Of a stretch of 20,469 bases of DNA, positions 13,512 to 20,395 are shown piece by piece. Source of the DNA: JBBDST01 sp040904765 (lineage in GTDB: Bacteria; Actinomycetota; Nitriliruptoria; Nitriliruptorales; Nitriliruptoraceae); NCBI GenBank assembly GCA_040904765.1, contig JBBDST010000048.1, positions 1-20,469 on the forward strand. Direction: 5' to 3'. A model generated the notes under the pieces. That model was not told the DNA's origin. It searched no databases and saw only the letters and a list, made by a program, of their open reading frames with translations. The position numbers and the translations under genes are program-made. Position 1 is the stretch's first letter; every line of letters begins with the position of its first letter.

Positions 13512-13625
13512 GTGAAGGTGAACCCTTCAGTTAAAAAAATCTGTGATAAGTGCAAGATCATTCGCCGGCGAGGTGCTGTGCGTGTGATCTGTGAGAACCC
13601 GCGCCACAAACAGCGGCAGGGTTAG
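13512..13625 (+). CDS. rpmJ: Large-subunit ribosomal protein L36, zinc-binding form
   Basis: L36 is a 37-residue protein with one zinc ribbon, the smallest 50S protein. The product reads KVNPSVKKICDKCKIIRRRG and continues to CENPRHKQRQG; Cys11, Cys14, Cys27 and His32 are the zinc ligands, so this is the zinc-containing form. The start is GTG at 13512, preceded by GAGGAGG (13499-13505). The gene lies at the head of the alpha operon, 11 bases before rpsM, after the structured infA-rpmJ gap. Confidence 0.97.
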   Translation: MKVNPSVKKICDKCKIIRRRGAVRVICENPRHKQRQG

Positions 13626-13636
13626 GAGGTCGACTA

Positions 13637-14017
13637 ATGGCTCGAATTGCAGGCGTCGACATCCCGCGCGAAAAGCGTGTTGTCATTGCGCTCACCTACA
13701 TCTATGGCGTTGGCCGTACCCGCGCCGAACACACGATTGCTGCGACCGGGATTGACCCGAACACGCGCGTTCGTGAGTTGACCGAAGAGCAAGTTCAAAG
13801 CTTGCGTGAACACATCGAAAACGAGTATCGCATCGAGGGCGACCTTCGACGCGAGGTCGCGAACAATATCAAGCGCAAGATCGAAATTGGTTCCTACCAG
13901 GGCATTCGCCACCGTCTAGGTCTGCCTGTTCGTGGACAGCGCACCCACACTAACGCGCGTTCGCGTAAGGGCCCTAAGCGCACTGTTGGCGGCGTGCGTA
14001 AACCGATGAAGAAGTGA
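13637..14017 (+). CDS. rpsM: Small-subunit ribosomal protein S13
   Basis: S13 (126 residues) sits at the top of the 30S head, contacts P-site tRNA with its basic tail and forms bridges with L5 and S19. ARIAGVDIPREKRVVIALTY, then the helix-two-turn-helix region, and GQRTHTNARSRKGPKRTVGG at the C-terminus are the family signature. AGGAGG at 13624-13629 overlaps the rpmJ stop and supports ATG 13637. Confidence 0.98.
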   Translation: MARIAGVDIPREKRVVIALTYIYGVGRTRAEHTIAATGIDPNTRVRELTEEQVQSLREHIENEYRIEGDLRREVANNIKRKIEIGSYQGIRHRLGLPVRGQRTHTNARSRKGPKRTVGGVRKPMKK

Positions 14018-14028
14018 GGTAGGAAACA

Positions 14029-14418
14029 ATGGCGCAGAAACAGTCTCGTGGTCGTAAGCGTGAGCGCAAGAATGTCATGCATGCTCATGCGCACATCAAG
14101 GCCACTTTCAACAACACGACGATCACCATCACCGACCAGCAGGGCAACGTCATTGCTTGGTCGACCGGTGGTAACGCGGGGTTCAAAGGATCCCGCAAGT
14201 CCACACCATTCGCTGCGCAGGTGGCTGCCGAGCAGGTAACGAAAGCTGCGGTTGAAAACGGTGTCCGGAAAGTCGACGTGTTCTGTAAAGGGCCGGGCGC
14301 AGGTCGTGAAACCGCGATCCGCACGCTGGCTGCTGCAGGTATCGAGGTGCTGTCGATTAAAGACATCACGCCGGTACCTCATAATGGTTGCCGTCCACCA
14401 AAACGTCGCCGTACCTGA
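14029..14418 (+). CDS. rpsK: Small-subunit ribosomal protein S11
   Basis: S11 (129 residues) forms part of the mRNA exit channel on the 30S platform. The Lys/Arg-rich start (residues 1-15), AHIKATFNNTTITITDQQGN and the C-terminal signature (VFCKGPGAGRETAIRTLAAA, then IEVLSIKDITPVPHNGCRPP, then KRRRT) are diagnostic. It follows rpsM after 11 bases with GAGGTAGG upstream. The 41-base gap to rpsD holds a 5-bp stem (GTGCG 14427-14431 with CGCAC 14436-14440, loop TATT). Confidence 0.98.
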   Translation: MAQKQSRGRKRERKNVMHAHAHIKATFNNTTITITDQQGNVIAWSTGGNAGFKGSRKSTPFAAQVAAEQVTKAAVENGVRKVDVFCKGPGAGRETAIRTLAAAGIEVLSIKDITPVPHNGCRPPKRRRT

Positions 14419-14459
14419 TGGTGTGTGTGCGTATTCGCACTGAGATGAGGATTTAAGAC

Positions 14460-15065
14460 ATGGCTCGTTACACCGGCCCTATGACGAAAAAGTCGCGCCG
14501 TTTCGGCGTCGACCTTAAAGGTAACGACAAGAACTTCGAGAACCGTCCTTATCCGCCAGGCCAGCACGGCCGCGGTCGGGTAAAGGAATCGGAGTACATG
14601 CTCCAGCTGCGTGAAAAGCAGAAGGCGCGTTACTACTACGGCGTTCTTGAGAAGCAGTTCCGTCGTTACTACGAGGAAGCCACCCGGAAAGAAGGCCGTA
14701 CGGGTGAGAACCTCCTGCAGTTACTCGAACTGCGTCTGGACAACGTCTTGTACCGCGCTGGCTGGGGTCGAACCCGCGCCGAATCGCGTCAGGTCGTCAG
14801 CCACAAGCATGTCACTGTGAACAACCACGCAACGAACATTCCGTCGTATCGCGTCAAGCCGGGCGATGTCATCGTTATTCGTCCCCGCGCCCGTGAAGGG
14901 CAAGCGATTGTTGGTTCGCTCGAGGTGTTTGGTTCTCGCCCAATGCCAGGATGGCTGAGCTCTGACGCTACGTCTTTCACCGTCACGGTGAATGACGTGC
15001 CGGCTCGTAGCCAGATTGATGCTCCCGTTGCCGAACAGATGATCGTCGAGCTGTACTCGAAGTAG
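14460..15065 (+). CDS. rpsD: Small-subunit ribosomal protein S4, cysteine-free form
   Basis: S4 (201 residues) nucleates 30S assembly on 16S rRNA and in many bacteria controls its own operon. The N-terminus ARYTGPMTKKSRRFGVDLKG carries none of the four zinc cysteines found in some S4 proteins. The S4 RNA-binding domain follows at about residues 92-155 (LELRLDNVLYRAGWGRTRAE, SRQVVSHKHVTVNN). rpsD lies inside the alpha operon as in mycobacteria; in streptomycetes it lies elsewhere. GATGAGGA at 14443-14450 precedes ATG 14460. Confidence 0.98.
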   Translation: MARYTGPMTKKSRRFGVDLKGNDKNFENRPYPPGQHGRGRVKESEYMLQLREKQKARYYYGVLEKQFRRYYEEATRKEGRTGENLLQLLELRLDNVLYRAGWGRTRAESRQVVSHKHVTVNNHATNIPSYRVKPGDVIVIRPRAREGQAIVGSLEVFGSRPMPGWLSSDATSFTVTVNDVPARSQIDAPVAEQMIVELYSK

Positions 15066-15074
15066 TCCTGAACG

Positions 15075-15094
15075 CCGCAAGCGCCCGCTTGCGG
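15075..15094 (+). promoter_or_regulatory. GC-rich hairpin after rpsD
   Basis: CCGCAAGC (15075-15082) and GCTTGCGG (15087-15094) form a perfect 8-bp stem with loop GCCC, nine bases after the rpsD stop. It has the shape of a terminator stem, but TCCGTG follows with no T-tract, so read-through into rpoA is expected. It may act as partial terminator or as a processing or stability element. Confidence 0.5.
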
Positions 15095-15132
15095 TCCGTG
15101 TCGTGCCCCGGGATGCACGCCACGGCGAGGCT

Positions 15133-15168
15133 CGTGTCATCGATGGCCCCGGGATCGATGATGACACG
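15133..15168 (+). promoter_or_regulatory. Long hairpin upstream of rpoA
   Basis: CGTGTCAT (15133-15140) pairs with ATGACACG (15161-15168), and CGAT (15141-15144) pairs with ATCG (15154-15157), with a 3-base bulge (15158-15160): 12 base pairs. It lies 32 bases before the rpoA binding site (AGGAG 15201-15205). With the hairpin at 15075-15094 it fills most of the 145-base rpsD-rpoA gap and may adjust alpha-subunit output relative to S4. Function is inferred from position only. Confidence 0.45.
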
Positions 15169-15210
15169 TGGTGGGGGGACGTCCTCACCGAACATACTGT
15201 AGGAGTAGGA

Positions 15211-16254
15211 ATGTCAGATTTCGGATACTACGACCAAGATGGAACCCTCCAGCTGGGTGAAACTCAGTCGGGATCGCCGTTTGTGGCGTATCGCCCACGC
15301 CTCGTTGAAAACGTGGTTGTTGAAGGTATGCGTTCGCAGTTTCGTATCGAACCGCTTGAACCAGGGTTTGGTTACACCATCGGAAATGCTTTGCGTCGAA
15401 CGCTGTTGTCGTCCGTGCCGGGCGCTGCTGTCACACGCATCCGTTTCACCTCGGCGCGTGCTGCAGGTCCTGAAGGCGGTTCCGTGCTGCACGAGTTCTC
15501 AGCGATCGAAGGTGTGAAAGAAGACGTCACCGACATCATCTTGAACATCAAAGATCTGGTGGTTCGATCGACCGCTGATGAACCGATCGAAATTTTCCTT
15601 GGTGGTGACGGACCGGGTGTGCTGACGGCAGAGAACATTTTCGCGCCGTCACAGGTTGAGGTCGTAAATGAAGATCTGCACATCGCGACCCTGAACGCCG
15701 ACGGTCACCTTGAGATGTATCTCACCGTTGAGCGTGGCCGCGGGTACACCACTGCTGATGCGAACAAGCGTGACACCGACCCAATCGGTGTGATCTCAAT
15801 CGACTCGGTGTATTCGCCGGTGCGTCGCGTTGCTTACCGAGTTGAGCCAACGCGTGTTGAGCAGATGACGAACTACGACGAACTGATCCTTGACGTTGAA
15901 ACCGATGGATCACTGACTCCTGCCCAGGCTTTGTCGTCTGCTGGCGCCACCCTGCACGGCCTGTTCGTACAGTTCTCCGAGTATGAACCGTCGGGCCCTG
16001 GCGGCATCATGATTTCTTACGAGCAAAGCAGTGAGCCGGCTTTGGGCGGCGACCCGTTGCAAGAAACGCCGATTGAAGAACTAGACCTCTCGGTCCGCTC
16101 GTATAACTGTTTGAAACGTGAGGGTGTGGCTACCGTCGGTGAACTGATGGACAAAACCGCACAAGAACTGCTCGAGATCCGTAACTTCGGTCAGAAATCG
16201 GTCGATGAGGTGCTTGAGAAACTTGCCGAACTGGGGATCACCCTCAAAGAATGA
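15211..16254 (+). CDS. rpoA: DNA-directed RNA polymerase alpha subunit
   Basis: Alpha (347 residues) dimerises to seed RNA polymerase assembly, and its C-terminal domain binds UP elements and activators. The N-terminal domain covers about residues 30-270 with FRIEPLEPGFGYTIGNALRR (45-64) and VHEF-like and GRGYTTADANK segments. After a linker (271-288) the C-terminal domain runs from about 289 to 345, with Arg296 in SVRSYNCLK equivalent to E. coli Arg265, and FGQKSVDEV. About 30 polar residues precede the conserved core. ATG 15211 follows AGGAG; the frame stays open upstream to 15103, but without a good binding site. Confidence 0.98.
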   Translation: MSDFGYYDQDGTLQLGETQSGSPFVAYRPRLVENVVVEGMRSQFRIEPLEPGFGYTIGNALRRTLLSSVPGAAVTRIRFTSARAAGPEGGSVLHEFSAIEGVKEDVTDIILNIKDLVVRSTADEPIEIFLGGDGPGVLTAENIFAPSQVEVVNEDLHIATLNADGHLEMYLTVERGRGYTTADANKRDTDPIGVISIDSVYSPVRRVAYRVEPTRVEQMTNYDELILDVETDGSLTPAQALSSAGATLHGLFVQFSEYEPSGPGGIMISYEQSSEPALGGDPLQETPIEELDLSVRSYNCLKREGVATVGELMDKTAQELLEIRNFGQKSVDEVLEKLAELGITLKE

Positions 16255-16268
16255 AATGCGCATCGTTG

Positions 16269-16285
16269 TGTCGCACAATGCGACA
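16269..16285 (+). promoter_or_regulatory. Small hairpin in the rpoA-rplQ gap
   Basis: TGTCGC (16269-16274) and GCGACA (16280-16285) form a 6-bp stem with loop ACAAT in the 71-base gap between rpoA and rplQ. No T-tract follows and rplQ is expected to be co-transcribed with rpoA. Confidence 0.3.
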
Positions 16286-16325
16286 TCTGCCATTGCGCCA
16301 CACTATGCGTTAAGGAGTGCACGTC

Positions 16326-16973
16326 ATGACGACCCCAAAGCGCGGGCCCCGATTTGGGGGCAGCGCAGCACATCAGAAACATCTGTTCGCCAACTTGACA
16401 CGCGAACTGATTCGCCACGGCCGGATTACGACAACTGAGGCGAAAGCCAAGGCGCTGCGTCCCTATGCCGAAAAGCTGATCACCAGGGCGAAAAAAGGCG
16501 ATCTCGCCGCTCGCCGGCAGGTGCTCGCAAAACTGAAAGACCGCGACTTGGTTGCGTACCTCTTTGAGGATGTTGCTCCACGTTTCGCGGAGCGTAACGG
16601 TGGTTACACCCGGATCTTGAAGCTTGCGCCGCGTAAGGGCGACAACGCCTCTATGGCGTTGATTGAACTGGTTGACCGTGGCGATACCTCCGGTGAGGAA
16701 GTAATCGAAGAGTCGAAAGCCAGCCGCTCTAAAGGCATGTTTGGTCGTAGCCGTCGCCGTCAAGCCGCACCTGCTGGTGGCGTGCCGGACGTCTTTGATG
16801 TTGAAGACGACGCGCAAGTTGCCGAAGCGGTCCGTGAGGCAACTGGGCAGTCTGAAGAAGCTGAGCCAGTTACTGCCGATGACGTCAACGACACGAAAGC
16901 TGTTGATAGTCCGGAATCTGACGCTGACAGTGACACTGACGCCGACGACGGGGACACCCCCCGCGAAGCATGA
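16326..16973 (+). CDS. rplQ: Large-subunit ribosomal protein L17 with long charged tail
   Basis: L17 lies near the peptide tunnel exit on the back of the 50S. The core is residues 1 to about 118: TTPKRGPRFGGSAAHQKHLF, then ELIRHGRITTTEAKAKALRP and GGYTRILKLAPRKGDNASMA. The family core is about 115-120 residues; this protein has 215. The extra 97 residues include a basic cluster (KASRSKGMFGRSRRR, 131-145) and then a strongly acidic Asp/Ser/Glu tail to the end. Acidic tails on L17 occur in other Actinomycetota, but this one is long. ATG 16326 follows AAGGAG at 16312-16317. The stop overlaps truA. Confidence 0.97.
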   Translation: MTTPKRGPRFGGSAAHQKHLFANLTRELIRHGRITTTEAKAKALRPYAEKLITRAKKGDLAARRQVLAKLKDRDLVAYLFEDVAPRFAERNGGYTRILKLAPRKGDNASMALIELVDRGDTSGEEVIEESKASRSKGMFGRSRRRQAAPAGGVPDVFDVEDDAQVAEAVREATGQSEEAEPVTADDVNDTKAVDSPESDADSDTDADDGDTPREA

Positions 16974-17806
16974 TGGAAAACGTACGTTCCGTTCGTTTGC
17001 GCATTGACCTGGCCTACGACGGGGCACCGTTTCATGGTTACGCGCGTCAACCCGGATTCGTCACCGTGCAGGGCACCCTCGAGGGTGCCCTGTCTCGGTT
17101 TTTTGGGGTCCCAGTCGCACTCACCTGCGCAGGCCGAACCGACCGTGGCGTGCATGCGTTAGCGCAAGTTGTGCACTGTGACCTTCCGGCCGACCGTGCC
17201 CAGGTGCAACGACACCTCATTGATATTGACACGTTTGCGCGGCGACTCGACCAATCGGTTGGTGACGCCATCACGATCTGGCAGGCGCGCCTTGTTGCAA
17301 GATCCTTCAACGCTCGCTTTTCGGCTACGTCGCGGCGCTACCGCTACCGCATCGCTGAAGAACGCCAAGATGATCCACTTAGACGGCATAACCGGTGGCA
17401 TGTCGGCGAACGGCTTGACGTTGCTGCCATGCGTGTAGCGGCGAAATATTTGATCGGCGAGCATGACTTCAAGTCGCTCTGTCGAGCTGTTCCTGGTCGT
17501 ACGACCATGCGCCGCATTACTGCGCTCACCATCGCGCGGGTAGCTCCAGGTCAACTCCATATCGTGGTGACAGGCAACGCTTTTTGTCATCAGCAGGTGC
17601 GCGCACTCGTCGGTTGCCTCGTTGAGGTTGGACGTGGCGAGCAACCTCCCGATTGGGTGGGGATGGTGCGTGACGCGAAAGACCGGTCGGTGGCGGCACC
17701 TGTCTTGCCAGCAAAGGGTTTGACCCTTGAATGGGTGACTTACGGGCCAGGTATTGATGCTGCCCCGCCAATTCGGGTACGCGATCGGATCGTCACACAT
17801 GTGTAG
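16970..17806 (+). CDS. truA: tRNA pseudouridine(38-40) synthase TruA
   Basis: TruA converts uridines 38-40 in the anticodon arm of tRNAs to pseudouridine. The 278-residue product carries the catalytic motif CAGRTDRGVHALAQ with nucleophile Asp58. Other family features are RIDLAYDGAPFHGYARQPG at the start, SFNARFSATSRRYRYRI in the middle and the end segment GNAFCHQQVRALVGCLVEVG. The ATG at 16970 overlaps the rplQ stop (ATGATG); the second ATG at 16973 would shorten it by one residue. Placement after rplQ is standard in Actinomycetota. A 193-base gap follows. Confidence 0.97.
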   Translation: MMENVRSVRLRIDLAYDGAPFHGYARQPGFVTVQGTLEGALSRFFGVPVALTCAGRTDRGVHALAQVVHCDLPADRAQVQRHLIDIDTFARRLDQSVGDAITIWQARLVARSFNARFSATSRRYRYRIAEERQDDPLRRHNRWHVGERLDVAAMRVAAKYLIGEHDFKSLCRAVPGRTTMRRITALTIARVAPGQLHIVVTGNAFCHQQVRALVGCLVEVGRGEQPPDWVGMVRDAKDRSVAAPVLPAKGLTLEWVTYGPGIDAAPPIRVRDRIVTHV

Positions 17807-17811
17807 TCCGG

Positions 17812-17841
17812 TTGACCGTGCCCACCAGCGGCAGGTACGCT
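17812..17841 (+). promoter_or_regulatory. Candidate sigma-70-type promoter for rplM-rpsI
   Basis: TTGACC (17812-17817) and TACGCT (17836-17841) are separated by 18 bases, just after the truA stop. Both hexamers fit actinobacterial housekeeping consensus (TTGACn, TAnnnT) well, making this the best promoter candidate in the window. The predicted start, near 17848, would leave a leader of about 150 bases before rplM. Confidence 0.6.
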
Positions 17842-17851
17842 AACCGCGTGG

Positions 17852-17980
17852 CGACGTATGACGTCGGCACATCTGTGTTTTGACGCTCTGTCAGTGACTG
17901 TGTGCCGCACCTGTGCGTGTGCTTTGGCGTTAAAACAACGATACGGCCGATCCGCGCCCAACGTAGTGACGTTGCCGGCG
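17852..17980 (+). promoter_or_regulatory. Structured rplM leader
   Basis: Downstream of the candidate promoter, CGACGT (17852-17857) pairs with ACGTCG (17861-17866) around ATG, right at the predicted 5' end. CGCC-CAACGT (17955-17964) pairs with ACGTTG-GGCG (17969-17974 and 17977-17980) around an AGTG loop: ten base pairs with a 2-base bulge, ending seven bases before the rplM binding site (GAGGA, 17988-17992). L13 leaders that bind L13 are known in low-GC Gram-positive bacteria. Whether this is an analogue is inference. I saw no gene in this gap. Confidence 0.45.
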
Positions 17981-17999
17981 GGGCACTGAGGAAAAAATA

Positions 18000-18434
18000 A
18001 TGCGTACTTATACGCCGCGCGCGAGCGAGATCACCCGCGTCTGGTTCATTGTTGATGCGGACGGGCAAACGCTTGGTCGTCTGGCTACGCGCATCGCGAC
18101 GGTACTGCGCGGGAAACACAAGCCGACGTTCACACCTCACCTTGACATGGGTGACCACGTCATTGTGATCAACGCCGACAAAATCGTGTTAACCGGGAGC
18201 AAAGCGGAACAGAAGATGTATCACGCTCACTCCGGTTTCCCGGGCGGTTTGCGTTCGGTGCCGTTTGCCACCATGTTGGAACGTAAACCGACGCAGGTTA
18301 TCGAAGCAGCTGTCAAAGGCATGCTGCCAAAAAACAAGCTTGGTCGCCAGATGGGCACCAAACTTAAGGTGTACGCCGGCACTGACCACCCGCACGCCGC
18401 ACAGCAGCCTGTTTCGCTGCCTGACCACGTCTGA
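18000..18434 (+). CDS. rplM: Large-subunit ribosomal protein L13
   Basis: L13 (144 residues) is an early-assembly 50S protein. The product shows the family pattern: RVWFIVDADGQTLGRLATRI, then LRGKHKPTFTPHLDMGDHVI and VINADKIVLTGSKAEQKMYH, with AVKGMLPKNKLGRQMGTKLK and VYAGTDHPHAAQQP at the end. ATG 18000 follows GAGGA. It forms a two-gene unit with rpsI, and its stop overlaps the rpsI ribosome binding site (TGAGG, 18432-18436). Confidence 0.98.
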   Translation: MRTYTPRASEITRVWFIVDADGQTLGRLATRIATVLRGKHKPTFTPHLDMGDHVIVINADKIVLTGSKAEQKMYHAHSGFPGGLRSVPFATMLERKPTQVIEAAVKGMLPKNKLGRQMGTKLKVYAGTDHPHAAQQPVSLPDHV

Positions 18435-18444
18435 GGCTATAAAC

Positions 18445-18906
18445 ATGTCGGACACAAATTCATTCACAGAATCACCTGAGCTGCAGGAAACTGCTGCAGC
18501 TCCAGCGCAAGCCCCAGCGAAACCACGCAGCATTTTTGTTGGGCGGCGTAAGTCTGCTGTAGCCCGTGCGCGGCTGAGTCGTGGCACTGGTGTCGTTACG
18601 GTAAACGGGCGGACGCTCGACGAATATTTCACCACCGACAAACTGCGCGGTCACGCACTTGCGCCGCTTGTTCTGGTGGAATCCAGCGAAGCATTCGACG
18701 TAGATGCACGCATTTCTGGTGGCGGTTCAACCGGGCAGGCAGGCGCATTGCGTCTGGCGATCGCTCGCGCTTTGATCGCGTATGACGAATCGTGGCGGGC
18801 ACCGTTGAAGGCGGCCGGCATGCTGACACGTGACTCTCGCAAGGTTGAGCGTAAGAAGTTTGGTTTGAAGAAGGCCCGTCGTGCGCCACAGTACTCAAAG
18901 CGCTGA
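18445..18906 (+). CDS. rpsI: Small-subunit ribosomal protein S9
   Basis: S9 (153 residues) places its C-terminal Lys/Arg tail near the P-site tRNA anticodon. The conserved core starts at about residue 29 (SIFVGRRKSAVARARLSRGT), continues with ISGGGSTGQAGALRLAIARA and ends in the canonical tail (VERKKFGLKKARRAPQYSKR). The first 28 residues are an Ala/Pro/Gln-rich extension typical of Actinomycetota S9. ATG 18445 lies 8 bases after TGAGG; an open frame reaching further upstream is inside rplM and is not used. Confidence 0.98.
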   Translation: MSDTNSFTESPELQETAAAPAQAPAKPRSIFVGRRKSAVARARLSRGTGVVTVNGRTLDEYFTTDKLRGHALAPLVLVESSEAFDVDARISGGGSTGQAGALRLAIARALIAYDESWRAPLKAAGMLTRDSRKVERKKFGLKKARRAPQYSKR

Positions 18907-18922
18907 CGCCATCATGTAGTTT

Positions 18923-18955
18923 GTGCCGCCCCGTATCTTACGTACGGGGCGGCAC
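18923..18955 (+). terminator. Strong inverted repeat after rpsI, probable terminator
   Basis: GTGCCGCCCCGTA (18923-18935) and TACGGGGCGGCAC (18943-18955) are perfect 13-bp arms with a 7-base loop, beginning 17 bases after the rpsI stop. It is the strongest stem in the window. The 3' flank TTGCATAATTGCTTT is AT-rich but not a true T-tract, as in many actinobacterial terminators. It probably ends the rplM-rpsI transcript and separates it from glmM. Confidence 0.75.
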
Positions 18956-18984
18956 TTGCATAATTGCTTTACCGTGTCTATCCG
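18956..18984 (+). promoter_or_regulatory. Possible glmM promoter
   Basis: TTGCAT (18956-18961) and TATCCG (18979-18984) are spaced by 17 bases, directly after the terminator-like repeat. The -10 element ends in G instead of T, so the match is moderate. glmM needs a start signal here if the repeat at 18923-18955 terminates transcription. Confidence 0.35.
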
Positions 18985-19002
18985 GCATCACTGAGGGGCA
19001 TC

Positions 19003-20346
19003 ATGGCTGCGACGTTCGGCACTGATGGTGTACGCGGACGTGCAAATATTGAACTCACTCCTGAGCTTGCCCTCCAACTTGGCCGTGCGCTCGTAGCCGC
19101 ACTGTCAGATGACGGTGAAAAACGGCCGTCAGTGATTATTGGCCGCGACCCGCGATGGTCGGGTGAAATGCTCGAATCCGCGCTGGTGGCCGGGGTTACG
19201 TCAGCTGGCGGCGACGCGGTGTGTGTCGGCGTGCTACCGACACCTGCGGTGGCGTTTCTTACGACCCGATCATCGGCGTCTGCAGGGGTGATGATTTCAG
19301 CCTCCCACAATCCGGTTGGGGATAACGGAATTAAGTTTTTTGCCGCTGACGGCTACAAACTCTCTGACGATGCAGAGCAGCACATCGCATCGCTGCTGGC
19401 AGCCAATGACGGTCCGCGGCCGCTAGGTACACGCATTGGTCGTCGGCTTACCGACCCTGCTGCTGTGTCGCGCTACATCGACCATGTGGTGTCCGCCACT
19501 GATGTTGACTTAAGCGGTATGCGTCTGGTCGTTGATGGCGCGAACGGTGCTGCGTTTAACGTCGCACCACAGGTTTACCGGCAGCTTGGTGCTGATGTCA
19601 TCACCGTGCATTGTGCGCCGGATGGAGCGAATATCAACGCCGAGTGTGGTTCGACCTATCCGGCCGTGATTGCCGCGGCGACACGTGAATATGGCTGCGA
19701 TGTTGGAATCAGTCATGACGGGGATGCTGACCGGCTGATCGCGGCAACCCACAACGGCGCTGACGTTGATGGGGATGTTATTTTGGCTATTTTGGCGCAG
19801 GATGCCCATGCGCGCGGCGTGTTGCGGCGCGACACGGTCGTGACCACGGTCATGACGAATCTTGGGTTTAAACAGGCAATGGAGCGGCTGGGCATTAGCG
19901 TGCGGGAAACTAAGGTCGGTGACCGCTATGTCCTCGAAGAGATGCTCGCACACGATCTTTCGCTTGGTGGGGAACAGTCCGGCCACATTATTGATCGCGA
20001 CTATGCCACGACCGGAGATGGCGTGCTCTCGGCAGTTCGCCTCTTAAGCGTGATGAAAGCAACCGGAGCGACACTTGAAGAACTTGCCGGTGTGATGACT
20101 CGCCTGCCTCAGGTTTTGGTGAATGTGGCAAATGTTGATCGCGACGGTTTAGTTAACGCCGTAGCAGTGTGGGATGTCGTTGCGGCTGAAACGGACCGGC
20201 TTGGCACCACAGGGCGGGTGTTGCTGCGCGCTTCGGGAACTGAACGGGTGATCCGTGTGATGGTCGAAGCGGCCAGCGCTGAGCAAGCCGCCGCGTCTGC
20301 CGAGCGGATCGCCAAGAGTGTGACGAGCACACTTGCGATGCCATAA
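19003..20346 (+). CDS. glmM: Phosphoglucosamine mutase GlmM
   Basis: GlmM converts glucosamine-6-phosphate to glucosamine-1-phosphate, the step before UDP-N-acetylglucosamine and peptidoglycan synthesis. The 447-residue product has all four domains of the alpha-D-phosphohexomutase family. The phosphoserine loop ISASHNP has Ser101 as the phosphorylated residue; the metal loop DGDADR is at 239-244; the sugar-binding loop GGEQSG at 322-327; the phosphate-binding loop RASGTERVIRVM at 409-420. TFGTDGVRGRAN at the N-terminus is specific to GlmM. ATG 19003 follows GAGGGG; an in-frame ATG at 18964 would add 13 unrelated residues. Position after rpsI is standard in Actinomycetota. Confidence 0.98.
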   Translation: MAATFGTDGVRGRANIELTPELALQLGRALVAALSDDGEKRPSVIIGRDPRWSGEMLESALVAGVTSAGGDAVCVGVLPTPAVAFLTTRSSASAGVMISASHNPVGDNGIKFFAADGYKLSDDAEQHIASLLAANDGPRPLGTRIGRRLTDPAAVSRYIDHVVSATDVDLSGMRLVVDGANGAAFNVAPQVYRQLGADVITVHCAPDGANINAECGSTYPAVIAAATREYGCDVGISHDGDADRLIAATHNGADVDGDVILAILAQDAHARGVLRRDTVVTTVMTNLGFKQAMERLGISVRETKVGDRYVLEEMLAHDLSLGGEQSGHIIDRDYATTGDGVLSAVRLLSVMKATGATLEELAGVMTRLPQVLVNVANVDRDGLVNAVAVWDVVAAETDRLGTTGRVLLRASGTERVIRVMVEAASAEQAAASAERIAKSVTSTLAMP

Positions 20347-20395
20347 TGTGTCGTGAGTGACACGCTCTTTGGTTGGCGGCGTGTGAGGGGGCGAC

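Noticed and set aside
15103..15210. 36-codon in-frame upstream extension of rpoA
   Set aside because: The frame is open by chance through the hairpins. The family start and the AGGAG at 15201-15205 support ATG 15211, and the extra residues match nothing in alpha subunits.
16191..17027. 278-codon open frame on the minus strand across rplQ and truA
   Set aside because: It lies opposite the conserved rplQ gene and the ends of rpoA and truA, shows no recognisable domain, and its composition is what reverse reading of a GC-rich gene gives.
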